60,405 nt of DNA from positions 1-60,405 of IMG/VR virus record IMGVR_UViG_3300047157_000114; one strand, written 5' to 3'. Position 1 is the stretch's first letter. Every line of letters starts with the position of its first letter. Made by a program: the position numbers and the translations under genes. Under the pieces are notes generated by a model. That model was not told where the DNA came from, searched no databases, and saw only the letters and a list, made by a program, of their open reading frames with translations. Positions 15,901 through 25,835 of the stretch are shown here, one piece after another. The DNA comes from a virus.

Positions 15901-18834
15901 AGTTAATATTTCCGCAGGCAACACACCTTCTTTAATAGCCGCTCTAATGTCTTTTGGGTTTATTGTAAATATATTTTTAAGCACAACAGTTGTACCTTCT
16001 GTACCCAGCTTACCTTTTTTAATATTACCTAACGCATTTTTTCTATTTCTGTTATCAATAGTCTTCTTTCTTTCTTTTTCAACCGCTTCTTTTTTAGCCT
16101 CACTTATTTCTTCTTTAGTTTGTTTTTTCTGCGCTTGTTCTTTTTGTTTTTCTTCTTTTACTTTTACATCCACCGCCTCCTCTTCAGCAATTCTTTGAGT
16201 TGTCTCTGGTGATGCTTCAATAACTCTTTGAATGTTTGTTGGAGAAGCGTTTAGTCCTGTTAATTCTTCAAATCTATTTTTTAAATCTGTTAGTAGGTTA
16301 GGCGTAAAAACCTCTAACGATCTATTAAATTGAGCTTTTGTTTGAAATTCATTTATAAAATCTGTAACTTCGACTAAGTCCGGAATAGGTAAATTATTAT
16401 CAATAAAAGTTTCTGCCCATCCGTCTTCTAAACTGACTCCGCCTTTATCTTTTTTTGCAATCCAAGTTTTTCTAAACTCAGGAGAAGAATTTATTAATTT
16501 TTTACCTGTTACAAATTCATAAGATTCGGGAGTAAATTTTATTGAAAATAATACACCTAAAGGATTTAATGATATATCGGAGCTTGTTTGCTTTTGTTCT
16601 TTTATTTTTTCCTGAACTCTTTCAAATTGCTGAGCTACCTCTTTAGGATTATTACTTTTAATAGAAACTTCAGTTGAAAAATCTACTTCCTCACCTCCTT
16701 CAAAAACTACTGATTCTCCCTCTTCTACATTAATTAACCCTTGGTCTAATATTTTTTTCTGTACTCGAGATAAAGATCTTGCAGATGGTTTCTTTCCATC
16801 CTTAGTAATACTAACAATCTTATTGTCTTTTATTACTACATCAAAGTTTCCTATTTTATTTGTAGCTGGAGCTACTTCCTCAACAACCTCTTCTTTTACC
16901 TGAGTTCTAAACTCTTCAAGTACAGGTTCACCTTCTCCGTAATCCATAGTCATTCCCTCCCTGTTTACTGTATTATTTAAAAATTGTTGAGCCTCAGTTT
17001 TAGTAGTAGAAGTTCCTATAAAATCTGTTTTAATATTTCTGATAATCCACTTATTACTTCCATCTTCATCTAATTCTATTATAGAGCCATCTCTGTTGTC
17101 TATAATTTGAAAATCTTTCTTGGCTTTTCTCGGATCTTCTGGTAGTGTATAGGTTTCCTCTACTACCTCGCTCTCCTCAACCTCAACCTCAGTCTCGACC
17201 TCTTCGGCTGGTTGCGCTGGGGTTTCGGCTTGCTCGGATGGAGCCTCTGTGGCAGGCTGCTGTTGTTGGGCGTCTCCCTCTCCCACTGTTTCGCTATCTG
17301 CGGCAGGTTCTTGTACATCCACTTTCTCTGTGCTTGGCTCTTGAAGGGCATTTAATTTATTTATTATTTGAGCTTTAACTTTGGCAGCATTATCTTTTCC
17401 TGCTTCATTACCACTGTCGTTATACTCTGTTAATTTATTTTGTAAAGATACTAATTCTAATATATCCTCTTCAGTAGCATTAGCCAACTGCTCTGGAGTC
17501 ATGCCTTTTTTGTAGCTTTCTATATCCAATAACTCCTTTTTTCTTTTTTGTAACTCTGCTTCTAATACAGGATTGTCTTCTATTTTTATTTTAATGTTAT
17601 CTAATTCTGTATAATCCTTAGTAGTTTTTATTATTTCTTTTACAGCCTCTTCAGAAACTTCTTCAGTGTTTACTTTGTATTTAGGAACTTTAGCTACAGC
17701 TGTTACAGTACCTATTAAAGATGGACTTGCTATTTCTCCAATGGCTTCAAAACCAATCTCTGCTACATCCATTTCTTGGCCTGCCGCTGCTCTACCTATA
17801 GCTTCTCCTGCACCCCCTCCTACTGCCTGCACTCCAAGCCCTGCTGCTGCTGATGCAGCTCTTCCTGCTTGCGTTCCTAATTTTAGGGCTACATTTCTAC
17901 CTACATTAGCTCCAACTCCAGCTGCTAAACCACCTGTGAGTGCGCTTATTGTTGATATAGTAGCACCTCTTGCTAATGATCTTCTGGTAATATTACCCAT
18001 AGCCTCGTCATCTTCTAGTATGGTTCTAATATTGTCGTCTGTAAAATCTAAACTTTTTTCATTTAATTCTTCTTTTAAAAACTCAGTAAAAGATAAGCCT
18101 GTTTCAAGAGCTCCCGTCATTCCAAGTATTGCTCCTGCTCCTGCTCCGGCTGGGCCAGCTAATGCTCCCGCTCCTGCTCCTGCCGCTCCCGCTCCAATCG
18201 AGGCTGGGTTTAGCATAGCTCTGAGGGATGAGGTAGCTACCTGTATTGCTGCTGTTGGATTTTTAGCAATACCTTTTATAAAACCTTTAATTCCTTTTCC
18301 TTCCGCTTCGTATATTCTACTAAAATCTTGCATCTCTTCTGAGGGTGCAAAGGACTCCATGTTTTCAACTGCGTTTATATATTGTTGTAGGTTTTTATCT
18401 GAGACATTTGAACCTGAAGCAAATACTTTTATAGCATCATCAACAGTTGCCCCTTGTCCAGCTCCTGTTTTCCAAGCTCTATATATATCTCCAAAAAAAT
18501 CTGTGACTTCGTTTTTACCAAAAGCTCTTTCTATTGCTGTATCTTTTTCAGGTCCAGCTCCTACGTTAAGACGTTGGTTTCGTGATAATGCGCTGGGCTG
18601 AGAAGTGCCAGTTTCCAATGGTGAAACCATATCGGGTTCGACTTTTTTTTTTACACCCATCAATCCTGAAAAATCATCGAGTGAACCAGCGTAACCTTCT
18701 TCTGTAAACAAAGTATAAGAATCTCCAAGAGCATCAGGATTGCTGTATATTAACTCAACAAACTCATCAAAGCTACCATTGTATCCTTTCTGACTAAATA
18801 AAGTGTAAGCGTCTTGGAGTGCCTGCTCATTCAT
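12928..18834 (-). CDS. Giant internal virion (ejection) protein, 1968 aa
   Basis: The first ~57 residues hold two copies of a small repeat, AYTLFSQKGYNGSFDEF (10-25) and SYTLFTEEGYAGSLDDF (40-55), found at the start of some large marine-phage virion proteins. Residues ~195-260 and ~295-350 are Ala/Gly-rich and hydrophobic, suitable for membrane insertion. Residues ~480-570 are Glu/Pro/Ala-rich linkers. The rest is long helices with basic and acidic stretches. The C-terminal third (LSYPDQMIGRPLYLGEFVRV and NAFMSNFFAFEYTTARTAVN) recalls the helical domain of large polyvalent phage proteins. By position after two smaller virion proteins it matches T7 gp16-type ejection proteins. No lytic transglycosylase motif is seen. 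Confidence 0.62.
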   Translation of the reverse strand: MNEQALQDAYTLFSQKGYNGSFDEFVELIYSNPDALGDSYTLFTEEGYAGSLDDFSGLMGVKKKVEPDMVSPLETGTSQPSALSRNQRLNVGAGPEKDTAIERAFGKNEVTDFFGDIYRAWKTGAGQGATVDDAIKVFASGSNVSDKNLQQYINAVENMESFAPSEEMQDFSRIYEAEGKGIKGFIKGIAKNPTAAIQVATSSLRAMLNPASIGAGAAGAGAGALAGPAGAGAGAILGMTGALETGLSFTEFLKEELNEKSLDFTDDNIRTILEDDEAMGNITRRSLARGATISTISALTGGLAAGVGANVGRNVALKLGTQAGRAASAAAGLGVQAVGGGAGEAIGRAAAGQEMDVAEIGFEAIGEIASPSLIGTVTAVAKVPKYKVNTEEVSEEAVKEIIKTTKDYTELDNIKIKIEDNPVLEAELQKRKKELLDIESYKKGMTPEQLANATEEDILELVSLQNKLTEYNDSGNEAGKDNAAKVKAQIINKLNALQEPSTEKVDVQEPAADSETVGEGDAQQQQPATEAPSEQAETPAQPAEEVETEVEVEESEVVEETYTLPEDPRKAKKDFQIIDNRDGSIIELDEDGSNKWIIRNIKTDFIGTSTTKTEAQQFLNNTVNREGMTMDYGEGEPVLEEFRTQVKEEVVEEVAPATNKIGNFDVVIKDNKIVSITKDGKKPSARSLSRVQKKILDQGLINVEEGESVVFEGGEEVDFSTEVSIKSNNPKEVAQQFERVQEKIKEQKQTSSDISLNPLGVLFSIKFTPESYEFVTGKKLINSSPEFRKTWIAKKDKGGVSLEDGWAETFIDNNLPIPDLVEVTDFINEFQTKAQFNRSLEVFTPNLLTDLKNRFEELTGLNASPTNIQRVIEASPETTQRIAEEEAVDVKVKEEKQKEQAQKKQTKEEISEAKKEAVEKERKKTIDNRNRKNALGNIKKGKLGTEGTTVVLKNIFTINPKDIRAAIKEGVLPAEILTRYNELAKLIGQRKAVLLDLPEVREIKKKADALYNELIDGINKEIEEAGDTEVEQVDVDKLKTDILSMPVKINPTLDKASRDLATKIKRLSDADLDLLIEETEDGTQDVRKLNQLELIKKNINAGFVPAAANDIINTIETRKDTKSVVPKVEKISTKGLQGGLRKSFFNIGRALGLIKTGNFFEAVFKSNPKTVFDDLMGNANDTTIFEKLIRPLAAAFSQYDVQRSNVLKESIEKIEKLIAFDGNKRIERSQNEIIKDKMKIMTYLLQLEHESNPIESNQEQNLTPPALAFIEETINYYIENSPAEADVTVEMLQEIKKEFTVNGKIDLGKLKNSFSTNINKAVDEYRKAFDNLADKTDFVSAVLRRNKVNLFNNYVKHVVLYNPSDKEAVYNAQRDKFTQKASAKSGSIEERIPGAKALSFDPSYALMKATDDILLDFNMTNEIRKFRMKINSLKKTEGLTPLQQQAVIALERSMEKALASTFDSINSDPSATTTLINEIRRIGYEAALVSAPRAVAELSSNFLFAISANPDATLDGIKNYGGVVKENGTMLNFLSNIGSTEATKLANVDEITGKLTDDLGVDKYVSKSGKAAPQLKSILLQINNYGPKQLRNFTAELSNKILSYPDQMIGRPLYLGEFVRVFEQETEIRLTEDDIRDMAKGPGESKYLSQEYAEAINKAAIAADKQAIMSTTSRNPILAIEKFKRKKDAGAFQEIYREANAFMSNFFAFEYTTARTAVNALFNEGAISEKQALGLLLGITLRMSMYQIIYKVLSDNVDQAFREKDDDDIDEVQELVDETKRSLTGSILTLLTRQTMGNVPFAAIAYGLERFNENNLGGLRSDEEYDSFKHSIVYSQLGKKDLESENLMTNLATLFAGPYGTILRRAERNFELAQRTQTRKTESAKQRAEDELTANMLLDISGNAGLLPFYKDVRRIINAKRNKEYKQKQSELSKSELRKLNPKLYKKLYGPGSAEARLRALKRKLDSN

Positions 18835-18839
18835 AACTT

Positions 18840-20451
18840 TTAATTATTATATTTTGTAGGGTCTACCACTACTTCCTCATCCTCTACAACAACTTCTTCT
18901 TCTTGAGGCGCTCCAGGATTATAGAAATCATTATTAATAATAAATTCAAAATCAGAACCTTTTATAGTTGTGTTTGTTTTTTTAGCATTTCCAATAGCGT
19001 TCATAATCTTTTCAAGATAGTCTGAAATTTTATAATCAACAGGCACTACTATATCACCCTCAGTTACACCAGGTATATTAATTACAATTGAAGGTTTAGT
19101 TTGAGCGCCACCCCCATATTTACGATATTGTTCAAATGAAATTGGTTCTTTACTCTGGTCTTCGTATGCAATTTTTTCACCACCTTTATTAATAGTTAAA
19201 ACCGCATCTTTAACACCAACTGTATTTAATACCTCATTTAAATTTATAGCAACATCTCTTTGTTTTTGCTCTGTATCTATAGAATCTTCGTTTATTGACC
19301 TTATGTAATTATTAGCAGTCACATCACTACCAGAAGTGGATCTAAAGAAATTAGTAGGCGAGCTTACATTAGAAGCAGTTGAATTTGTTTCAGCTAACAA
19401 TTCATCTTGTTTTAATTTTAAAGTTTCATCGAACTGTCTTACCCCTTCCTCAAATGCTCTATCAGCTCTATCAAGCTGCTCTTGTTGATACGCGCTAATT
19501 TCATCTTTTACTTCTACAGATATGGAATTATTAATTTCATCTGTAACTAAAGCTAACGCAGCATCTCTATCAAAAGAATACTCATTTGTATTCATATCAT
19601 AATATATTGTCTTCTCGTCATCTTTTTTACTTGGGTCTTTAGTAAACGTATAACCATTTTGTGCCAGTATACTAATCATTTGCGATTGGTCTCCTACAAT
19701 AGATTCTGCTAGTCCATTCAAAGCTCCTTCAGCAGTCTCAGTGTCAACTTCTACACCTTGGATGGTTGTAATTACTTTTCCGTTTTCATCAGTATACTTT
19801 TTTACCCCTCTGTTTTTTAAATTTTCAGATATAAGATTTTTTGTAATTATAGGATAGTTTTTCATCGGAAGATAAATACCCAAGCTGACTTACATTAACT
19901 ATTTCATTAGTCGGATTGCCATCTTCATCTGTTTTTACTAGTATTAACTCATTGGTTCCCGGGTCAACAATAGCAGTTGTGTTTTTAAAATCTAACATAT
20001 CGGAGGCAATCTGAAGCTGAAATATTGACTCAGCAGATAGTTTTTTATTTGGATCATTAGACCTAGCAAGCTCCATTAACCTTCCATAGTTATCATTAAA
20101 GTTTTTAGAATAAAGAAAAAAGTTCTCAGTGCTACTCTTAAGGTTAGCTCTTTTAGTATAATATTCTTGCTCAGTAATTTGACCTGACTTTAATTTATTT
20201 AATAAATCTAAAGATGCAGAAGATGCTTGTCCAGAAAACGAACCAACAACTTTGTTTAGGTCTGTATTATACCCTTGAGGTTTATTTATTAAGTCTTTCT
20301 GTAAGTCATTATATTTTTCCTGAATGTCATCCTTACGTTTCTGACGATCAACTTGGTCAGCCTTAATTCTGTCAGTAAAGTTCTTGCTTATCTCAGCCCA
20401 GTTAACCTGTACTGGGTCATCATCTCTTACATATCCGTATCCTAAAGCCAT
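18840..20451 (-). CDS. Virion protein, gp15-like position, one frameshift (~536 aa)
   Basis: Two frames form one protein. 20451-19825 begins MALGYGYVRDDDPVQVNWAE and 19883-18840 ends EEVVVDPTKYNN. Removing one base from the T6 run at 19837-19842 joins them as DEKLSYNYKNLISENLKNRG. The product is rich in helices with a coiled coil (QLDRADRAFEEGVRQFDETL) and an acidic C-terminus. It lies between the gp14-like and giant ejection genes with gaps of only a few bases. Programmed +1 shifting is possible but a homopolymer error is simpler. Confidence 0.6.
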
Positions 20452-20453
20452 AA

Positions 20454-21299
20454 TTAATTATTAGTATAAATATCAAATGGGTTTTTCCCATACTTAATTA
20501 GGTTTAGTTGAGGCGTTATACCCATATCCCTATTCATTATTTGGTCAAAGGTAACATTACTTTTGTTAAAATTACCTGATAATATATCATTAGTGCTAGC
20601 GTTTAAAGCTGATGGTGAAGTAAACCGCAGCTACATCCGCTCCTCCTTTTGCGCCTTTAAATAAAGCTCCTGACTCCACACCTGCTGCAGCTATATTAAA
20701 TAACCCTCCGATACCAGCGTTCATTGCTGAAGCTCTTGATTGTTGTGCTTGCTGAGCTCTTTGTTGTTGTCCTATCGCTTTTCCTAAATCTAATTCAACT
20801 CTTGCGCCTTGTAGCCTTGACTCTTCTTGTGCGGCTAACTGCTGTAGTTGTTGCATTTCTCTGTGACATTGCCGCTCTTTGTCCTGCTGCCCCTGCTTGC
20901 TGAGCCATCAAGGACTTGCCCTGCTACTGCAGCCGCCCCTCTAGTTTCTCCTTCTACTCCAGCTTGTAAGGCTGAAGCTCCAGCTTGAAGTAAGGCTTCT
21001 CTTTCTAATTCATAAGGTTCTTTAGCTATTGAGAGACCTTCTAAATAATTAACTTCTAATTTTGTCTTGAGCTTCTTTAAATGCTTTATCAGCTTCACGT
21101 TGAGCTTCTTGTCTGCATTTCTCTTTGTTTTTTTGCTTGACTAAAACTCATTATTGAACCAGCAATACCTGTAACCAACCCTAATGGCCCAGCTATTTTA
21201 CCTAAAGCTCCACCTAAACTACCTAAGAATCCACCAGCTCCCGCTGCGCCAGTGGCTTTAGTTGCTGCTATCTGCTATGTTTCCGAATCCTGCTCCCAT
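20454..21299 (-). CDS. Virion protein, gp14-like position, frameshifted (~280 aa)
   Basis: Pieces of one protein lie in several frames: MGAGFGN, AGAGGFLGSLG, LGKIAGPLGLVTGIAGSIM (a hydrophobic Gly-rich span), KQREMQ..AQREADKAFKEA, EPYELEREALLQAGASALQA, QQLQQLAAQEESRLQGARVE and a C-terminus LNLIKYGKNPFDIYTNN ending at 20454. An N-terminal membrane-like span followed by Ala/Gln-rich coiled coil is the layout of T7 gp14-like internal core proteins. At least three indels occur, several next to short homopolymers. Confidence 0.52.
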
Positions 21300-21300
21300 A

Positions 21301-21708
21301 TTATATTTTTTTAATCATTTCGTGTGTATAACTATCTCCCTTTACATATCCAAGGTCTTCGTAAGTTTGAATTAAACCATCGTGTCTTAGCAAGGCGTAG
21401 ATATATCCACCGTTTTTAGAACATATATTTGTTAATGTACTTACTAAAAATTTAACTGCCTCGTGTCTCAATGCTTTATCTTCTATTTTATTATCCGATA
21501 TAATCCAATCTACCCAACTAACCTTTGAGTTTGTAACATAAGTAAATCCTGCGCAAACAGGCTTACCATCTAACATTACCATTAATCCGCCTTCTCCATT
21601 CTCTGGTAAAAAATCTTTAGCTGGCGCTTGCCAACCCCAATCTTTCCACCACCCTACCAATACATCTTCATAATCAGATGGATTTAATTTCCTTATACTA
21701 AACTCCAT
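21301..21708 (-). CDS. GNAT-like acetyltransferase
   Basis: 135 residues beginning MEFSIRKLNPSDYEDVLVGW. It has the GNAT layout: N-terminal RKLNPSDYEDV, a central GLMVMLDGKPVCAGFTYVTN beta hairpin, KVSWVDWIISD, a helix and a C-terminal DGLIQTYEDLGYVKGDSYTH. Proteins of this type are common beside structural genes of marine phages. The substrate is unknown and the acetyl-CoA loop is weak. Confidence 0.6.
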   Translation of the reverse strand: MEFSIRKLNPSDYEDVLVGWWKDWGWQAPAKDFLPENGEGGLMVMLDGKPVCAGFTYVTNSKVSWVDWIISDNKIEDKALRHEAVKFLVSTLTNICSKNGGYIYALLRHDGLIQTYEDLGYVKGDSYTHEMIKKI

Positions 21709-21730
21709 ACTAGTGTAAAGATACTAATTT

Positions 21731-23487
21731 TTACGGATAGCTTTTCATTACTTCGGATTCAACTGCAAAGAGTTCAGTGGATTTAGTGCTTTCATTTATT
21801 AAAGTAAATATACAATAGTGACCAAGTAAACCGTGAGATTCTGCAACTGAACTTTTAATATAAAGTATATAAGCATCTTGAATTGTTATCGGTCGATAGT
21901 TCCAGTATACTTGTATCAATTGATTCTGATTTATTCCAGCTGGTATATCTACGTTTAATGTTTGTTATTTGTCCAGCTAAACTAATTGTTGTATAGCTTG
22001 GTAAAGAAAAATATAAATAATCACCAATACTTACAATGCTTCCTATATCTACCAGTGGGTTAGTAGAGAAATTAATTGTTGTGGTATTTCCTATTGCTGA
22101 TACACTTGTAGATTTTCCTATACCATTTGCTGACCTCATTGCGTATTGTCCCGGTAAAGCTGGAACTTCTCCGTTTTGTCTTAAGAATGCAAAGTAAGCA
22201 CCTTCTTTTTCTTTAAACCAAGCACTTTCAATAAATCCGTTTTGTTGTATATCGGTTTCTAAATTTGCTTGCCATGCCTGATCTGATTCTAAATTAATAG
22301 TTTTAAATATTTTATTCTCAAGAGGATTCTGATTAAACACTGTTGTTATTTGAGAATTATATTGCTCTCCATAAAAATTATTTCTATTTCCATTTGCATT
22401 ATGTTGGTAATAGATTACCTCCATTAAATGAATAAAAGTATTGATTCATACCAAGCATATAATCAGGTATGTATGAATAAAAAGATGGCCACCCTTTAGA
22501 GGTTTGGCTATATGTTAAAGTATATTCCGTTTCTACAGGTGAAGGTATTGGAGGAACAACACTAGTCGGAATAGGTGCTGTAGGAGTCGGCGTTGGAGTT
22601 GGAGTAGCTGTAGGAGTCGGCGTTGGAGTTGGTGTAGGAGGCCCTGGCGTTGGGCTAGGTGTTGGAGTTGGTGTTGTTGGAATACAAGGCCCAATAAAAA
22701 CAACATTACCGTTACCGCTTGTTAAAATAGGAACACTTAAACCACAAACTGGTATTGAATCACCATCTGGAACAAACTCTGTTTGGGGGTTACTACTACA
22801 GTCTGTGTAACTAAAGTTACCACCACCAGCACCACCTTCGAGTTCATATTGATTACAACCACTTGGTGTGGGAGTTGGTGTGGGAGGTGGGGTAGGAGTA
22901 GGTGTTGGATTAGCTATTAAACAAGTATCACAGTCTGCATACACGTTAAGATAATCGTTATTATTTGCCGGTGATGCTGTTTCATCTATTTCATAACATC
23001 TACCATCTGGCATTTCTATTATATCTCCTGGAAATACACCACTTGCAAATGTTGTTCTAACACTACTATATAATGTGCCTCCTCCTCCTGGACAGGCAGT
23101 AAGCGTAAAATAATTGTAACCCGCTGGAACTGGAGTTGGGGTCGGCGTTAACGTCGGAACAGGAGTAGAACTAGGTGTGGGTGTAGGGGCTCCAGGAGTT
23201 GGGCTAGGTGTTGGCGTCGGAGTAGCTGTCGGAGTAGCTGTTGGAGTTGAAGTGGGCACTGCAGGGATATCGCCACAATCAGAAGAACATTCTTCAAATG
23301 CGCTTGAGGCTGAACCAGATAAAGATGTTACAGTGACTGTCCCTTGATTGTCTACACAAGCATCAACAATACTGTCAGGCTGCATAGTGTAACTAACTGT
23401 TTGTCCTCCACAACAATCGATTTCAAATGTACACTCATCTCCTATTGCTCCTATAGGACAAGATAATATATAAATTTCACAAGCCAT
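21731..23487 (-). CDS. C-terminal half of split crAss-like stabilization protein with PT-linked modules
   Basis: ATG 23487 starts a Cys-rich module (CEIYILSCPIGAIGDECTF), then Thr-Pro linkers, a second module (YNYFTLTACPGGGG...[11 protein letters not shown]...CDTC), a linker, a third ([20 protein letters not shown]) and a long (TP)n tract. The chain continues as TLTYSQTSKGWPSFYSYIPD, which is the C-terminal region of crAss-like stabilization proteins. A frameshift near 22415 leads into RNNFYGEQYNSQITTVFNQN and KIFKTINLESDQAWQANLET; another near 21905 leads to the end, VESEVMKSYP. The N-terminal half of this protein family is encoded 4 kb upstream. The half has its own -7 box. Confidence 0.72.
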
Positions 23488-23503
23488 CCGCTAAATATTT
23501 TTA

Positions 23504-23511
23504 CAAATTTA
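23504..23511 (-). promoter_or_regulatory. -7 box for the C-terminal half ORF
   Basis: Read on the minus strand this is TAAATTTG, matching TAnnTTTG, 16 bases before the ATG at 23487. It suggests the C-terminal half is transcribed on its own. Confidence 0.5.
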
Positions 23512-23546
23512 CGAATTTAAATGCAATGTCTTTTATCTCGCTTTTT

Positions 23547-25835
23547 TCAATTAAAAGAATTAAAAATTTTTGATTTAGGTATTTCCCAAATCCAATTTTT
23601 ATTATCTTCTAACCCTCCGCTCATTACTACATTATCACCTTTAGTAAACCATCTTGTGATAAAAAACAGAGCATATCCTATTTTCGCTGGTATTAATGGT
23701 TTATAGCTTACATCTATTATGTTTAGTTCTTTATCTAATTTTACAGCGTAATGATTGTATGTTCTATCATTATATATTTTTGTATGAACTAAATAGATAT
23801 AACATTGTTGTTCTTCAAACCAAATTGGTTGCGTTGAACCACCTACTTTTACTTTGGCACTAAAATATAATTCATCTTCAGGAAATTTATTATTGAATTT
23901 ATTTTCAACATCAATTATTTTTTCAAATTCAAAATTACCTTTATCTATATAAACAACAAAATTAGGAGATGTATTATATATAAAATGTAAAACATTATTA
24001 TGAATAAAGAATAACCAATTTTTCTCCCACATTACTTCATCACCAACACCAAAACGCATTCTATTAGGCTCTTCTACATCTATATCTTTTATAAAACGAT
24101 AATGTTTATCTAATAATCCTATTCTTGTATTCCAATTTTCATCAATGTATGCTACTGAGTGATACATTTTCTTTTTATATATGAATGATCTATAGTCTTC
24201 AAATTTAGCTATTTGATTGTATGTAATTTCTTTTTCACTATAATCAATTAATTTTAAATTTTTATCAAATTTAAATTCATATAGTGTTCTACAATCACCT
24301 AATTTTTTCATAAATTCAGTTCTTGCTGTATCTCTATCTACACGTGCTACACCTTTATAGCCTTTAGATATTGGTATTAAAGATAAATTGTGTGAACAAT
24401 ATTCAGTTTCTATAATTTGTAAATCATTTTGTTTACTTGTTCTCCAAGTTCCTTCAAACATGTGCGTTATATATATATCATCATCATTTATTTCAAATGG
24501 ATTATTAAATTTTTTAGCATTAGAATGCGATTGATTACTGCCAAATCTATTTATTGATAATAGTTGTGATTTATTTTTATTTATATCGTTCTCGAAATTA
24601 TGTTCTCTACCAAAATAATCTAAGATATGTTTTGTAAATCTACCTGGTCCTGTATTTTGTAATACACCATTTTTTGGATTTGCAATTATATCATTTATTA
24701 ATTTTGATAATGCTGGATGTTTAGGTTTAGTTGCTATAAACCAATTACACACACTTACGTAGTTATCATTTATTTTATCTACTATATCATCAAATATTCC
24801 TAATGATGTATTTGCTTCTAAACCAACAACTAAATCCTGATGTTCAATAAAGTTGTCTAAGGGTTGGTTACAATAAACATCAGTGTCAGCATATACACCT
24901 CCATTTTCATACAAATAACAATACCTAAAGAAATCACTTTTTTCACCTCGTTCAGTTAATGTTTTATAAGCATCATTGTATATAGAATTAGTAAACCAAT
25001 TATCGACTGCGTTTTGATTAAAATAAAGAAAGTTATAATAGGGGTTTTTTTCTTTAAATGAATCAATCATGTAATCATTAACATCTAAAATATCATAAGA
25101 TGTATAAATAAAATTATGAGGTATCAAACGAAATATTTTATCTTCTTGCACATAATCCCAAAACTTTTTATTACCAATAGATTCCATTTCTTGTAATTTA
25201 CCTGGATACTCTACGTGCAATATATCCTTGCCTTCATGACTAACATATTTTGTTCTGCCAAAATCATGCTTTAAAACATATAAATTACCTAATTGTCCTA
25301 TTTCATAATCTGTCTCTTCTTCTCTATTATATGCTTTGTTTACACATTTACCTAATAATGCTGGCCCTGTATAATCTAAATAAAACATTTCTTGTTTGTC
25401 TTTACAGTGCTTTACAATTCTATCAATACATTCTTTTAATAAAGGATTTTGAGGTACAGTACCTATAAAAGCATTACCTAACCATTTATAAGCCATAGGA
25501 TCATCTCGTGTAGCTATAAAATAATTATCACTCAATATCCAATTATTTAATGGTAGCTCACATATTGTGTCAGCGTCTATATATACACCACCTTCAATAT
25601 ACAATACACAATATCGCCACAAGTCCGCTTTAAAAGCACCAGGTATTAAAGTAAGGTATGCTTGTAATACATCTTTACTAAAATGTTTTTTAATAAATTG
25701 TACTCTATCATTTTTATCAAAAAAATAATATTCCCAATCAGGATTTTTTATTTTCCAACTTAAACAAGCTTTACTCATACCCTCAGGTAATTGAGTGGTT
25801 TCAAATGTTTGAAATATTTTTTTAGGTATCAACAT
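23547..25835 (-). CDS. GT32-GT32-beta-propeller fusion glycosyltransferase
   Basis: 762 residues in three parts. Residues ~1-215 form a GT32 (OCH1/capsular type) transferase: IPKKIFQTFETTQLPEG, DLWRYCVLYIEGGVYIDADT with DAD at 87-89. Residues ~235-455 form a second GT32 unit: IPHNFIYTSYDILDVNDY, SDFFRYCYLYENGGVYADTD with DTD at 317-319, then NTGPGRFTKHIL. The last ~290 residues have repeated Trp/Tyr blades (YHSVAYIDENWNTRIGLLDK, NVVMSGGLEDNKNWIW) like the five-bladed propellers of glycoside-phosphorylase relatives. Both DxD motifs are intact. It lies between the two halves of the PT-rich virion protein and overlaps the GT60 gene end, so it probably extends a glycan started by GT60. Confidence 0.82.
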   Translation of the reverse strand: MLIPKKIFQTFETTQLPEGMSKACLSWKIKNPDWEYYFFDKNDRVQFIKKHFSKDVLQAYLTLIPGAFKADLWRYCVLYIEGGVYIDADTICELPLNNWILSDNYFIATRDDPMAYKWLGNAFIGTVPQNPLLKECIDRIVKHCKDKQEMFYLDYTGPALLGKCVNKAYNREEETDYEIGQLGNLYVLKHDFGRTKYVSHEGKDILHVEYPGKLQEMESIGNKKFWDYVQEDKIFRLIPHNFIYTSYDILDVNDYMIDSFKEKNPYYNFLYFNQNAVDNWFTNSIYNDAYKTLTERGEKSDFFRYCYLYENGGVYADTDVYCNQPLDNFIEHQDLVVGLEANTSLGIFDDIVDKINDNYVSVCNWFIATKPKHPALSKLINDIIANPKNGVLQNTGPGRFTKHILDYFGREHNFENDINKNKSQLLSINRFGSNQSHSNAKKFNNPFEINDDDIYITHMFEGTWRTSKQNDLQIIETEYCSHNLSLIPISKGYKGVARVDRDTARTEFMKKLGDCRTLYEFKFDKNLKLIDYSEKEITYNQIAKFEDYRSFIYKKKMYHSVAYIDENWNTRIGLLDKHYRFIKDIDVEEPNRMRFGVGDEVMWEKNWLFFIHNNVLHFIYNTSPNFVVYIDKGNFEFEKIIDVENKFNNKFPEDELYFSAKVKVGGSTQPIWFEEQQCYIYLVHTKIYNDRTYNHYAVKLDKELNIIDVSYKPLIPAKIGYALFFITRWFTKGDNVVMSGGLEDNKNWIWEIPKSKIFNSFN

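Noticed and set aside
17666-18601. 311-codon + strand Ala/Pro-rich ORF
   Set aside because: It is the antisense shadow of the Ala/Gly-rich part of the giant virion protein.
19837-19842. Programmed ribosomal frameshift in the gp15-like gene
   Set aside because: The join needs a +1 shift at a homopolymer with no canonical slippery signal, and the same kind of break occurs in many genes, so a sequencing indel is more likely.
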